Notes: generated by a model not told the origin, from the letters alone. Counted from the stretch's first letter, positions 1-9,183 are shown. The stretch is DNA of 64,000 bases from Vreelandella sp042466685 (GCF_042466685.1 NZ_CP170448.1:2046001-2110000), one strand, 5' to 3'. Made by a program: numbers and translations.

Positions 1-579
1 GAAAACACACAGCGTTACGGGATCGCGTATGAGGCGCAGGTCTTCGTCGGCAAGGTACTGACCAACTCGGGCAGCAGTACCGGGGCGGGCGTGCTCGCTG
101 GCCTGAACTGGGCCATCGCCAACCGTTGTGAAGTGATCTCAATGTCGCTTGGCAGCCAGAGCCCTGTGCAGGCCGCTTACACCCATGCAGGCGAGGCGGC
201 ACTGCGTAATGGGTGCCTTGTTATCGCTGCGGCGGGCAATTCAGCAACCAATACAGGGGCGCCTGCTAACTCGCCTACTGTGATGTCGGTGGCATCTCTA
301 GACCCGAACCTGAAGCCCTCTAGCTTTTCCAATCATGGCAAGATTGAGATTGCCGCGCCTGGGCGCGATATTTTCTCCTCATGGCCCCGGCCCACCCGCC
401 ATAAAACGATCAGTGGCACCAGCATGGCGGCGCCACACGTGGCAGGCTGCGCCGCACTTTGGGCGCAATCAGATGCCTCATTGCGGGGAAGGAAACTCTG
501 GGAGCAACTGGTGGCTTCGGTGCAGGAACTGCCGTTGCCTGAATCCGGCGTGGGAGCAGGGTTGGTGCAAGCTCCCTGA
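1..579 (+). CDS. S8 (subtilisin-like) serine protease, 5' end outside window
   Basis: This is the C-terminal 192 residues of a subtilisin-family peptidase. The reading frame is open from base 1, so the start and the catalytic Asp and His blocks lie upstream of the window. The visible part has the oxyanion-hole Asn in AAAGNSA (fragment residue about 80) and the catalytic Ser in GTSMAAPHVAG (fragment residue 141). The domain ends soon after, with no C-terminal extension. No signal peptide can be judged. The stop codon overlaps the next open frame, whose probable product resembles an S8 propeptide, so the two may work as protease and inhibitor or chaperone. The family call is secure; substrate and location are unknown. 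Confidence 0.93.
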   Translation, partial: ENTQRYGIAYEAQVFVGKVLTNSGSSTGAGVLAGLNWAIANRCEVISMSLGSQSPVQAAYTHAGEAALRNGCLVIAAAGNSATNTGAPANSPTVMSVASLDPNLKPSSFSNHGKIEIAAPGRDIFSSWPRPTRHKTISGTSMAAPHVAGCAALWAQSDASLRGRKLWEQLVASVQELPLPESGVGAGLVQAP

Positions 580-650
580 TGTTAGACGACGTGCGCTGGG
601 CTAGCGCTGCTTTCACGCCGCCCAGTGCACTTGCTACGGAGATATGCCAG

Positions 651-890
651 ATGCCAACGGTAGCGCTATGGTTGATCACTATTTCCAGCGATCAACCGAT
701 AAATGAAATGGCCACGCGCCTCAGCGCTGAGGGGTTAACCATCCAGGAGGTGCTGGAGGAGATCGGCTGTATTACCGGCTCGGCAGACGATGCCACGGCG
801 GAACGGCTGAAAAAGGTCAAAGGCGTAGTGGATATAGCGCCTGATATGCAGATCGATATGGGGCCGCCGGGCTCTGAGGAGACTTGGTAA
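651..890 (+). CDS. Small propeptide-like (inhibitor I9-like) protein
   Basis: This encodes 79 residues if it starts at the ATG at 651, which has a GGAG element about 9 nt upstream; the frame is open back to 579 but that part looks non-coding. The sequence reads as a compact alpha/beta unit (LWLITISSD near the start, then GLTIQEVLEEIG, then LKKVKGVVDIAPD) with the layout of S8 propeptide or I9 inhibitor domains, in which the strand around VVDIAPD packs on the protease. It lies 72 nt after the S8 protease on the same strand. I infer a free-standing inhibitor or folding assistant for that protease. Similar small proteins are sometimes misnamed as aldolases. Similarity was judged by eye. Confidence 0.6.
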   Translation: MPTVALWLITISSDQPINEMATRLSAEGLTIQEVLEEIGCITGSADDATAERLKKVKGVVDIAPDMQIDMGPPGSEETW

Positions 891-947
891 GTTCAGTCAA
901 TATTTCACTGGGCTTGATGAGCAGTATGGTTTTAGTGGAGACGTAAC

Positions 948-1433
948 ATGACTACCCCCGCAAAGAATACTGTTTGCCTTTGGTGCGATGGTAACGCAGA
1001 AGAGGCAGCGCTTTTTTACGCTGACACCTTTCCTGATTCGTTTGTCAGGGCGGTTCATCACGCGCCGGGGGACTTTCCTTCGGGTAAGCAGGGGGATGTA
1101 TTGACCGTCGAGTTTACCGTGATGGGCATTCCGTGCCTTGGCCTCAACGGCGGGCCTGGGGTTACGCATAATGAGTCGTTCTCTTTTCAGGTCTCAACGA
1201 ATGACCAAGCCGAAACGGATCGCTATTGGAATGCCATTGTTACCAATGGTGGCGAGGAAAGTGTCTGTGGCTGGTGCAAGGATAAATGGGGAATATCGTG
1301 GCAGATAACGCCTGCTGTGCTGATTAACGCCGTTACCAACCCTGACCCTGCCGTCGCAAAGCGCGCATTCGACGCAATGATGCAGATGAGAAAAATCAAC
1401 ATTGCTGAGATCGAAGCAGCAATTCAAGGTTAA
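948..1433 (+). CDS. VOC-superfamily protein (PhnB / 3-demethylubiquinone methyltransferase-like domain)
   Basis: This 161-residue protein has the features of the PhnB-like branch of the vicinal oxygen chelate superfamily: the opening VCLWCDGNAEEAALFYADTF, the middle FTVMGIPCLGLNGGP, and the C-terminal CGWCKDKWGISWQITP block. Members of this branch are often called 3-demethylubiquinone-9 3-methyltransferase, but that activity is not demonstrated for the family. The sequence gives no substrate. It is probably cytoplasmic, as there is no signal peptide or membrane segment. It stands alone, with an 80-bp gap before the convergent kynurenine operon. Confidence 0.82.
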   Translation: MTTPAKNTVCLWCDGNAEEAALFYADTFPDSFVRAVHHAPGDFPSGKQGDVLTVEFTVMGIPCLGLNGGPGVTHNESFSFQVSTNDQAETDRYWNAIVTNGGEESVCGWCKDKWGISWQITPAVLINAVTNPDPAVAKRAFDAMMQMRKINIAEIEAAIQG

Positions 1434-1513
1434 GACATTGAGTAAGCTAGACGGTCATCATCCGCTTGGTGCTGGCCAGGGGGATTTACTACAGCTAATT
1501 ACCTCTTCAAGTT

Positions 1514-2281
1514 TTATAACGCCTCTAACACATCAAAGTGATCGCAGTTAGCTATATCCACTAACTCGACTTGGATATGGCTAGTCTTTAACGCTGCAAC
1601 GAAATCGTGCGCTTGTTGGCGAAAAGTGGGAGGATCATTTTCAGCGATCACCACGTGGCATGAGGGTAGTTTGCTCGAATCGGAAAATATAGGGCTTAAC
1701 GCAAACGCTTGGGTTGGGTTGAGCTCCAGCGCTTCGTTAACGTAGGTATCCACCAATGGCGTTAGGTCATAAACGCCGCTAACCAGTATCAACTTATCGA
1801 TAGGTATGTCACCCCTGGCGGCGACCCAGTAAGCCAGCTGTGCACCGGCGCTATGACCGCCTAATACAATAGACCACACGCCACCATTATCTGCGAGCGC
1901 ATTGCATGCCGCCGTAACTCCCTCAATGCATTGGCTCACCATGGTGTTAATGGAATTTTTCGGTGCCAAGCCGTAACCCAGGGAAGCGAAGGCCATTCCA
2001 CGGGCCAGGTAGCGTTCAGCCAGAAAGTCCGTTGCGGTGTTGTCCAGCGCCTGCCAGTAGCCGCCGTGAATAAATAGCATCAGCGGCCAGGGCCCCACGG
2101 TATTTGCAGGGATAAACAGGTTGAGACGCGCCGCCGGATCTTCACCGTAGCGCAGGGTAATCGGCTGGTGGCGTGCCTCCAGGTCGATACCTAAAGCTGC
2201 CTGGCGCCTTAAAGTGGCTTCATAATCCCGAGCGAAATGGCTCGGCGAGTAGGCGAGGTTCAGGGGAATTTCAGTCATCAC
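1514..2281 (-). CDS. Alpha/beta hydrolase, probable N-formylkynurenine formamidase
   Basis: This 255-residue alpha/beta hydrolase carries the oxyanion motif HGGYW (residues 72-76), the nucleophile elbow GHSAGA (Ser144), an acid candidate in AENDPP and a C-terminal His in NCDHFD. HGGYW with GHSAGA is typical of the arylformamidase-like (AFMID) branch of esterases, unlike the metal-dependent bacterial KynB. It is the last gene of kynA-kynU-hydrolase, starting 9 nt after the kynU stop. The context supplies the only step missing between KynA and KynU, hydrolysis of N-formyl-L-kynurenine to kynurenine and formate. The role is inferred from the operon; the fold is clear. Confidence 0.8.
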   Translation of the reverse strand: MMTEIPLNLAYSPSHFARDYEATLRRQAALGIDLEARHQPITLRYGEDPAARLNLFIPANTVGPWPLMLFIHGGYWQALDNTATDFLAERYLARGMAFASLGYGLAPKNSINTMVSQCIEGVTAACNALADNGGVWSIVLGGHSAGAQLAYWVAARGDIPIDKLILVSGVYDLTPLVDTYVNEALELNPTQAFALSPIFSDSSKLPSCHVVIAENDPPTFRQQAHDFVAALKTSHIQVELVDIANCDHFDVLEAL

Positions 2282-2290
2282 GTACCTCTA

Positions 2291-3520
2291 TTAGGTAACG
2301 GCCCCACGCACATGAAACTGCGGATCCTGGTACTCACCGCTTTCCATTACCTCACGGAAGTGCTGGGCAGCCTGCCAAACATCTTCAAAACTGAGATAGA
2401 GCGGGGTAAAACCAAAACGCATTAGGCCGGGTTCCCGGTAGTCGCCGATCACACCGCGGGCAATCAAGGCTTGAACGATAGCGTAGCCGTTTTGACTATC
2501 CACCAGTGATACCTGGCTGCCGCGCTGACTGGCTGATGGGGTTATATCGTCAATATTATAAGTGGTAAAAATATCGCTTAAACACTCTCGAAACAGGTCG
2601 CTCATGGCCAGACTTTTTGCTCTCAGTGCATGCATGTCCACCCCGCGCCATAGGGCGAGTGAGGCTTCCAGAGCGGCGTAGGCAAGTGCCGAATGGGTGC
2701 CAGTGCGAAAGCGGGAAATATCCCCCGCTGGGGTGTAATCCGCTTCAAAAGCGAAGGGCGATGCATGGCCGTGCCAGCCGGAAAGCGGCTGCCAACCTTT
2801 GTCTTGATGATCGCTATGCACGTATAAAAAAGCTGGCGCGCCAGGTCCGCCGTTAAGGTACTTGTACGTACAGCCTACGGCGTAGCGAGCGCCGCAACCG
2901 TTTAGATCAATGGGCAGTGCGCCTGCGGAATGGGCCAAATCCCAAATGACTTCCGCACCGTGGTCATGCACCAGTTTCGAGGTGGTGGCCATATCGCGTA
3001 ATTTGCCAGTACGGTAGTTAACTTGGCTCAGTACCACCACGGCTACACCGTCGAGGTGTTCGGCCAAGTTGCCTCCTTCGGGCAGGAAGCGGTGCTCGGC
3101 GCCGCTCACCCGGCAATAGCCTTGGGCGATGTAGCCATCGGTCGGAAAGTTGCCGCCTTCGCTAAGAACCGTCTGGCGACCCTCCTTGCTTTGGCCCAGA
3201 ATATACCCCAGCAGCTTGAAGATATTTAGCGTGATATTGTCGGTAACGCTCACCTCACCGCGTTGCGCACCAATCACCGGGGCTAGTAGATTGCCCAGGC
3301 GTTCCGGGGCATCGAACCAGCCCTGATTCCAGCCTTTGATCAGTTGGTCGCGCCATTGATCCAGAGTCTCATCGACCGCCTGTTTGGCGGCCTTCGGTTG
3401 AGCGCCCAGTGAGTTCCCATCAAGATAAAGCACGCCTTCGGGCAGGGCGAAATGGCTTTTAAAGTCTGCCAATGGGTCTTGGCGGTCACGCTCACGAACA
3501 CTATCCAGGCTTACAGTCAT
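2291..3520 (-). CDS. kynU: Kynureninase
   Basis: This 409-residue PLP-dependent enzyme of fold type I would cleave L-kynurenine to anthranilate and L-alanine. Family marks visible include YLDGNSLGAQP near residue 32, DNITLNIF, the PLP-contact stretch VIWDLAHSAG (residues 191-200) and the Schiff-base lysine in CTYKYLNGGPGAP (Lys220). The length is normal for bacterial kynureninases. It is the middle gene of the operon, 83 nt after the kynA stop and 9 nt before the formamidase-like gene. With its neighbours it completes tryptophan to anthranilate. No anthranilate-using genes are visible nearby, so the fate of the product cannot be told. Confidence 0.96.
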   Translation of the reverse strand: MTVSLDSVRERDRQDPLADFKSHFALPEGVLYLDGNSLGAQPKAAKQAVDETLDQWRDQLIKGWNQGWFDAPERLGNLLAPVIGAQRGEVSVTDNITLNIFKLLGYILGQSKEGRQTVLSEGGNFPTDGYIAQGYCRVSGAEHRFLPEGGNLAEHLDGVAVVVLSQVNYRTGKLRDMATTSKLVHDHGAEVIWDLAHSAGALPIDLNGCGARYAVGCTYKYLNGGPGAPAFLYVHSDHQDKGWQPLSGWHGHASPFAFEADYTPAGDISRFRTGTHSALAYAALEASLALWRGVDMHALRAKSLAMSDLFRECLSDIFTTYNIDDITPSASQRGSQVSLVDSQNGYAIVQALIARGVIGDYREPGLMRFGFTPLYLSFEDVWQAAQHFREVMESGEYQDPQFHVRGAVT

Positions 3521-3603
3521 ATGGCTGCTCCGAAAAATTGTATGTCGCTGTTTTGAATATCAAGACGGTAGTTAAGCTGGATGCGCAGCAGCGCACTAAG
3601 TGC

Positions 3604-4440
3604 TTATATCGTCGTCCGAACACTCCACAGTTCCGGGAAGAACTGAAGATCCAGCGCTTTGACCAGATAATTCACCCCAGCCGTTCCCCCTGTGCCGCGT
3701 CTATAACCAATGATACGTTCGACTGTTTTCATGTGGCTGAATCGCCAGCGCTGAAAGTTGAATTCGACATCCACTAGTTTTTCAGCAAGCTCGTATAGAT
3801 CCCAGTGCTGTTCGCTGTTGCGGTAGATTTCCGTCCAGACCGCTTCCACCTCGCTACTGGCGGTGTAGGGGATGCTCCAATCGCGTTGAGTTTTGCTTTC
3901 CGGAATGTTGAAACCGCGTTTAGCAAGCAGCTGCAGCACGATATCGTAAAGACTGGGCGAGTGGAGGGATTCCTGAAGTTTTTGGTAGTGTTTGGGTTTT
4001 GATCGGTGAGCTTCGATTAGCTTGGCGTTCTTGTTACCCAACAGGAATTCCATTTCCCGATATTGATAGGACTGAAACCCAGAGCTCTGGCCAAGGCTGT
4101 CTCGGAAGCTGGCATAGTCGGCGGGGGTCATGGTGACCAGCACTTCCCAGGCCTTGATAAGCTGTTCCTGAATTCTGGAAACCCGCGATAGCATTTTGAA
4201 AGCAGGGCGCAGGTTATCTTCTTGAATATGCGCTGCGGCGCCATGAGCTTCGTGAAGGCACAGTTTGATCCATAGCTCGGATACTTGATGGATAACGATG
4301 AAGAGTAATTCATCGTGTTCATCAGAAGCCGGATTCTGGCAAGCAAGCAAGGGTTCCAGATCCAGGTACTGGCCGTAGCTAATATCCTGATCCCAATGGA
4401 TGGCTTCATTATCGACGCTGTTTTCTTCAGGAGTCGTCAT
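3604..4440 (-). CDS. kynA: Tryptophan 2,3-dioxygenase
   Basis: This 278-residue, all-helical haem dioxygenase would oxidise L-tryptophan to N-formylkynurenine. The family signature ISYGQYLDLEPLLACQ lies at about residues 20-35, followed by HDELLFIVIHQVSELWIK, SSGFQSYQYREMEFLLG and the C-terminal RGTGGTAGVNYL. The length matches bacterial KynA. It is the first gene of the operon and faces a 370-bp gap shared with the oppositely oriented gene at 4811. The ribosome site is weak (AAGGCAG about 6 nt before the ATG) and I saw no convincing promoter boxes. Confidence 0.96.
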   Translation of the reverse strand: MTTPEENSVDNEAIHWDQDISYGQYLDLEPLLACQNPASDEHDELLFIVIHQVSELWIKLCLHEAHGAAAHIQEDNLRPAFKMLSRVSRIQEQLIKAWEVLVTMTPADYASFRDSLGQSSGFQSYQYREMEFLLGNKNAKLIEAHRSKPKHYQKLQESLHSPSLYDIVLQLLAKRGFNIPESKTQRDWSIPYTASSEVEAVWTEIYRNSEQHWDLYELAEKLVDVEFNFQRWRFSHMKTVERIIGYRRGTGGTAGVNYLVKALDLQFFPELWSVRTTI

Positions 4441-4810
4441 TTTATTCTGCCTTTGCCGCTGTGTTATGAGTGTTTTTTTTCGTTTTCACATGTTAGTTCT
4501 TTAGGCTCACCTAGACCCCAGAATATATCAGCGGCAAGCTTTAGCTGAACAAAGCCCAGTGATCTTTGCAGCAACATGAGCATGTCGTGGCTTATACAAG
4601 GGCCTTCAGAGGCCTATAAAAGATCGAAATTAAGTTCTTCTTTATAGGTTTTGCTGGTTTCTTTCAACCCTGTGCAGTCTATTTCCCCACGCAACTCAAA
4701 GAGGATCTTGAGGTTTTGTCCTAGTTATGCTTAGTAATGTTGGTCGCTTTGCCTTACAATTACAGCAACGAATAATCTAGACGATGAAAAATTAACTCAA
4801 GGAAAAACTC
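4441..4810. other. 370-bp divergent intergenic region
   Basis: This is the gap between kynA (minus) and the YqjF-like gene (plus), so it should hold promoters for both. It is AT-rich close to each gene. A TACAAT at 4755-4760 could be a -10 for the plus-strand gene but has no good -35. A short hairpin, GGCCT-TCAG-AGGCC at 4601-4614, lies mid-gap without a T-tract. I see no RNA gene, repeat or ORF of note. Confidence 0.5.
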
Positions 4811-5599
4811 ATGCAGGTATCGCGAAAGTTTGAGGATTACCTGATTAAGCGGCCAAAGCCTAAAGGCATAGATGTACTGTGTGGTCTTAAGCACTTTGCA
4901 ATTGTTACTTACGCTGTGCCGGCCAGCCGATTCGAGGGACTTTTCCCCGAGAGGTTTGTGTTAGACGCTGTTGAGATTGATGGTCAGGCAATGGGGCTTA
5001 TTTCGGTGGTTCCTTTTATCGATGTGGATTTCACTTCTGCCATATTCCCTTTCCCAAAATTTACTATGGGGCAAACCAACTACCGTATCTATATCATCGA
5101 CAAGCATACAGGGGAGCGATGTGTATGGTTTTTGGGAACCACTTTGGACTCATGGACGCTGATTGTTCCCAGATATCTTTGGAATTTACCCTGGCATGCA
5201 GGCAAAGTCTCTTTCGATTGCAAATATGATGAGACAACCGGTCTGTATAGTCATTATCGTATGAAAACGGCGTCTAAGTGGGCGGAAGCTTCTGTTGAGC
5301 TTGCCCAATCACCTGAATCAGATTTTAACTTTCCTGGGTTTCCCGATACTGAATCGGCATTGGTTTACCTTACCCATCCGCTTGCGGGTTTTTACTATCG
5401 GCGCGACGGAAAACTAGGCAGCTATCGTGTCTGGCATAAAGAGCTGGCGGTGAAGCCTGCTACGTTAAAGTCCGCTCGTTTTAAATTGTTATCTGACCTG
5501 GGTATTGTTCATACAGCGGAGCAAAGCTCTCCGTACAGCGTATTAATTGAGCCTATCAACGAGTTCACCATCTATTTGCCGCCTGCCGTGATCCGTTAA
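4811..5599 (+). CDS. YqjF-like / acetoacetate-decarboxylase-like (DUF2071) protein
   Basis: This 262-residue protein resembles DUF2071/YqjF proteins, which have an acetoacetate decarboxylase-like fold. Visible family features are FAIVTYAVPASRFEGLFPER near the start, the YRIYI strand followed by CVWFLGTTLDSW, and the late motif TESALVYLTHPLAGFYYR. I see no catalytic lysine placed as in true acetoacetate decarboxylase, so I make no enzymatic claim. There is no signal peptide. It is monocistronic, with AAGGAAAAA before the ATG. Base composition is somewhat more AT-rich than nearby genes, but not enough to argue for transfer. Confidence 0.65.
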   Translation: MQVSRKFEDYLIKRPKPKGIDVLCGLKHFAIVTYAVPASRFEGLFPERFVLDAVEIDGQAMGLISVVPFIDVDFTSAIFPFPKFTMGQTNYRIYIIDKHTGERCVWFLGTTLDSWTLIVPRYLWNLPWHAGKVSFDCKYDETTGLYSHYRMKTASKWAEASVELAQSPESDFNFPGFPDTESALVYLTHPLAGFYYRRDGKLGSYRVWHKELAVKPATLKSARFKLLSDLGIVHTAEQSSPYSVLIEPINEFTIYLPPAVIR

Positions 5600-5765
5600 T
5601 TTGCTCTATGGAATGAACCGAAGAGGAGTGTCTCAGTTGGTAATTATTCCTAATTGACGCGTCACCTGGTTTTTATTAACCTTTATCTAATGGACTGTTT
5701 CACCTGTATAAAGCTGTTCTGATTACCGTTTGCTACGTCAACCTCAGTATCTCCAAGGAGTGGAA

Positions 5766-6464
5766 GTGAAAACACTTTTCTTTGTAAAGCTAACGTCGCT
5801 AGTGGTTGGTATTGCTTTGCTCGTCGTTTCTGTATTTCTATTGCTGAATACAAAAGATTTTCTCTCAGAGGCAGTGCTCACTCAAGGTACGGTACTTGAG
5901 CTGGTTGAGTCTCGCTCAAGCGACTCGATTACTTATCGCCCTGTGGTTCAATTCACAAATGAAAGCGGTCAGTTGGTGAATTTTACATCATCGACAAGTA
6001 GCAATCCGCCCAGCTACTCCCCAGGTCAACAGGTGGAGGTTTTATACCAGCCCGGCGAGCGAAATAGTCCCCAAATTAATAGCTTTTTCTCACTATGGGG
6101 AGCAGAGGCGATTCTTGCCGGTATCGGCATCGTGTTCTTGCTGGCAGGCGTCATTCTTATGTTCGTGCCTGAGTTTAGGCGTCGCAAAGGCGAATCTTTA
6201 AAGCAAAATGGTGTGCCTATCGATACCCACTATCAGGGGGTAGAGTTAAATACACGCTTCTCAGTGAATGGCAGGCACCCATTCCAGGTGATCACCCAAT
6301 GGCAGAATCCTGCCACCTCGGAAGTGCATGTGTTTAAAAGCCATAATATCTGGTTTGATCCATCGAGTTACATTCATACTGATACGATCACCGTGTTTTA
6401 TGAGAAAGGTGATCTTCAACAATACTATGTCGACATTTCCTTTCTCCCTAAGCTTGCAACGTGA
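5766..6464 (+). CDS. DUF3592 membrane protein
   Basis: I start this at the GTG at 5766 because a clear AAGGAG (5755-5760) ends 5 nt before it; the frame is open back to 5730. The 232-residue protein has an N-terminal membrane segment (residues about 6-27), an exported beta domain with VQFTNESGQ and the block SPGQQVEVLYQPGE typical of DUF3592, a second membrane segment (about residues 113-135), and a second DUF3592-like module ending DTITVFYEKGDLQQYYVD. The role of this family is unknown. It lies upstream of lemA and an M48 protease on the same strand, with a 116-bp gap, so it may belong to the same envelope group. Confidence 0.7.
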   Translation: MKTLFFVKLTSLVVGIALLVVSVFLLLNTKDFLSEAVLTQGTVLELVESRSSDSITYRPVVQFTNESGQLVNFTSSTSSNPPSYSPGQQVEVLYQPGERNSPQINSFFSLWGAEAILAGIGIVFLLAGVILMFVPEFRRRKGESLKQNGVPIDTHYQGVELNTRFSVNGRHPFQVITQWQNPATSEVHVFKSHNIWFDPSSYIHTDTITVFYEKGDLQQYYVDISFLPKLAT

Positions 6465-6580
6465 TGTATGAACGTACGATATTGAGTTTGTTGGCTACTT
6501 TTTTCACGGGCTAGGCGCTCATTGTCTAGCTTTTCATAGACCGGCTTTTTACTGACGAATAGCTACTAAAAGGAAGCACT

Positions 6581-7177
6581 ATGCTGCTTACGCTTATCAT
6601 CATCGTGGCGATCATCGCCGTTATTGCCTTTTATGTCATCGGTGTCTACAACCGACTTGTGTCGTTGAAAAATCGCTTTGAGAACGCCTTTGCCCAAATC
6701 GAAGTACAACTTAAACGGCGGCATGACCTGATTCCTAACCTCGTTGAAACTGCCAAGGGGTATCTGAGCCATGAGCAGGAGACCCTGCAGTCGGTTATTG
6801 AGGCGCGTAATAGCGCGGCCGCGGGGCTAAAAGCGGCCGCGGCAAACCCGGGCAGTGCCAGAGCGATGGCAGACCTGGGTGGTGCAGAGGGGGCGCTGAC
6901 CCAGGCGATGGGGCGGCTTAACGTGGTCATGGAAGCCTACCCGGATTTAAAAGCCTCAGAAAATATGCAGCAATTGTCAGAAGAGCTAACCAGTACTGAA
7001 AACAAGGTGGCCTTTGCGCGGCAGTCATTTAATGATGCGGTGATGCACTACAACACTTATCGGCAGAGCTTCCCGCCAGTAGCAGTGGCTGGCATGTTCG
7101 GTCATGGGCAAGATGCCTCGTTGTTAGAGTTTGAAGACAGCGCGCAGATTCAAGAGGCGCCGAAGGTCTCGTTCTAA
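6581..7177 (+). CDS. LemA family protein
   Basis: This 198-residue protein has one N-terminal membrane segment (residues about 2-21) followed by a long helical domain with the LemA marks YNRLVSLKNRFENAFAQIEV, LKRRHDLIPNLVETAKGYL, VIEARNSA and FARQSFNDAVMHYNTYRQSF. The family is an envelope helical bundle of poorly known function that is very often encoded beside an M48 metalloprotease, as here, where the protease starts 18 nt downstream. The pair is almost certainly co-transcribed. An AAAGGAAG ribosome site precedes the ATG. Confidence 0.93.
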   Translation: MLLTLIIIVAIIAVIAFYVIGVYNRLVSLKNRFENAFAQIEVQLKRRHDLIPNLVETAKGYLSHEQETLQSVIEARNSAAAGLKAAAANPGSARAMADLGGAEGALTQAMGRLNVVMEAYPDLKASENMQQLSEELTSTENKVAFARQSFNDAVMHYNTYRQSFPPVAVAGMFGHGQDASLLEFEDSAQIQEAPKVSF

Positions 7178-7195
7178 GCTCAGGGAAAACGCGAC

Positions 7196-9151
7196 ATGGA
7201 TTTTTTTACCGCGCAGGATAATGCTCGTCGTAAAACAGGGCGTCTGGTTATTTTGATGGTACTGGCAGTACTCGCCCTGATTACGGTTACCACGCTGGCC
7301 ATTGCCATCGCCCTTCATCTCATGGGGAACCAGTCCGCGACCCAAACCAATCTTTCTACTCAGGGGATGTGGTCGGCTCTCTCGATTGAGCTTGTCATTG
7401 GCGTTGCTATCGCTGTGCTGGCCGTCGTGGTGCTGGGCGGTTTATTCAAACGCAGTCAACTAAAGCGTGGTGGCCGGGTAGTGGCCGAAGCCCTGGGTGG
7501 ACGCGAGATCAATCTTAATACCCGCGATGCTGACGAACGGCGCATACTCAATGTGGTTGAAGAGATGGCGATTGCCTCTGGAACGCCAGTGCCCTCGGTT
7601 TATGTGCTGGAGGAGGAGAGTATCAATGCTTTCGCCGCTGGTTATCAAACCAATGATGCCGTGATCGGGATTACCCGTGGCACGATTCGTCACCTGACGC
7701 GGGATGAGCTGCAGGGCGTTGTAGCTCATGAGTTTAGCCATATTCTGCATGGTGACATGCGGTTGAATATGCGCCTGATCAGCATCCTCCATGGCATCCT
7801 CATCATTGGCTTATTGGGCGGGACAGTGCTGCGCAGTATGCGCTTTCGACGGGTGGGCGGTGGAAAACGCGACAACTCAGGTGCTGTCGTTTTGGCGCTG
7901 GGGGCGGTGTTAATGCTGATCGGCTACGCGGGTACCTTTTTTGGCAATTTGATCAAATCGGCGGTCAGTCGGCAGCGTGAATACCTGGCGGATGCCTCTG
8001 CGGTGCAATTTACCCGCAACCCTCAGGGGATTGGTAACGCACTGGTTAAAATCGGCTCGCATACCCAGGGCTCTTACCTGCAAGCCACACAGGCGGCGGA
8101 ATTCAGTCATCTGTTCTTCGGTCAAGGCGTGCGGCAGGGGTTTAGCCAAATGATGGCCACCCATCCGCCACTTAAAGATCGTATCAATCGGGTAATGCCG
8201 GACTGGAATGGCCGCTTCGAAGCCACTTTGCCCACCCCGCAAGCCGAGAGTGACGCACCAGAACCAGAATACAACGATGAGCAGTCAGGCGCGGATCCCA
8301 CGCTTGGGCGAGGAACCGGATCGGCAGCAATGGCGGCTGTGTTAACCGGAGCCTCTGCACAAGCGGCCATTAACACCATGGGCCAGCCTGGTCAGCGCCA
8401 CCTTGCCCAAGCTAGAGCAACGCTGGAGGCGCTGCCTGAGCGGATTAAAACTGCCGCCCATGAGCCCTATGCCGCTCGTGCTTTGGTCTATTCGCTGCTG
8501 CTCAGCCAGGATAAGACAATGCGTCATCATCAGCTCAAGGCGTTGCATCAAGTTGCACTGCCAGATGTTTACCGAGCGCTGATGGAGTATGGCCCGGAAA
8601 TGCTGAGGCTGGATGTAACGTTACGCTTGCCACTGATTGATTTGGTGCTGCCGGCGTTACGCTCGCTCTCGATGGAGCAGGCCCAGCACTTTCGCCTCTG
8701 TATGGAACGGCTGATCGAGGCGGATGGTCATGTCAGCTTGTTTGAGTGGACTCTATATCAGCTATTACTGAGTAACTTAGGCCAGCAAGGCAACGGGCCT
8801 GCTAATCTTAAGTTGAACGATCTGCAGCGGGAGTGTCAGCTGCTACTGACGGTGCTGGCCACCGCGGGTCAAGATGACCCCGTTGAGATAAGCGCTGCGC
8901 TTAACGCCGCTGAAAGGGAGCTGCCGTTCTCATTAACAACCACTGACGATATAAAAGATATGCGAGCGCTCAGCTTGGCTGTTGAGCGTTTGCGGCGCTT
9001 AAAGCCTCTGCATAAGCCTGCCTTGTTGCAAGCGATGGCGCGCTGTATTGAGCATAGCGGACGCATTTTGCCTGCCGAAGCCGAACTGTTCCGTGCCATG
9101 GCCGATATTCTCGTTTGCCCAATGCCACCACTGTTATCAGATGAGGCATAG
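7196..9151 (+). CDS. M48 family membrane zinc metalloprotease (HtpX-like) with long C-terminal extension
   Basis: This 651-residue protein has two N-terminal membrane segments (about residues 17-43 and 62-85), the zinc motif HEFSH at 178-182 within GVVAHEFSHILHGDM, two more membrane segments (about 196-215 and 232-252) and the downstream metal region SRQREYLADASAVQF. This is the HtpX/Oma1 layout, with the active site at the cytoplasmic face. Classical HtpX has about 290 residues; here some 330 more follow, beginning with a Pro/Glu/Asp-rich linker near residue 350 and then a helical domain. It is paired with lemA. HtpX-type enzymes degrade misfolded membrane proteins; this one's substrate and the tail's role are unknown. 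Confidence 0.93.
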   Translation: MDFFTAQDNARRKTGRLVILMVLAVLALITVTTLAIAIALHLMGNQSATQTNLSTQGMWSALSIELVIGVAIAVLAVVVLGGLFKRSQLKRGGRVVAEALGGREINLNTRDADERRILNVVEEMAIASGTPVPSVYVLEEESINAFAAGYQTNDAVIGITRGTIRHLTRDELQGVVAHEFSHILHGDMRLNMRLISILHGILIIGLLGGTVLRSMRFRRVGGGKRDNSGAVVLALGAVLMLIGYAGTFFGNLIKSAVSRQREYLADASAVQFTRNPQGIGNALVKIGSHTQGSYLQATQAAEFSHLFFGQGVRQGFSQMMATHPPLKDRINRVMPDWNGRFEATLPTPQAESDAPEPEYNDEQSGADPTLGRGTGSAAMAAVLTGASAQAAINTMGQPGQRHLAQARATLEALPERIKTAAHEPYAARALVYSLLLSQDKTMRHHQLKALHQVALPDVYRALMEYGPEMLRLDVTLRLPLIDLVLPALRSLSMEQAQHFRLCMERLIEADGHVSLFEWTLYQLLLSNLGQQGNGPANLKLNDLQRECQLLLTVLATAGQDDPVEISAALNAAERELPFSLTTTDDIKDMRALSLAVERLRRLKPLHKPALLQAMARCIEHSGRILPAEAELFRAMADILVCPMPPLLSDEA

Positions 9152-9183
9152 GCAACAATTTGCGCTACAGGGGAACCTCATCA

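Noticed and set aside
4601..4614. GGCCT-TCAG-AGGCC hairpin as a terminator
   Set aside because: The stem has only 5 bp and no T-tract, and it is mid-gap between divergent genes.
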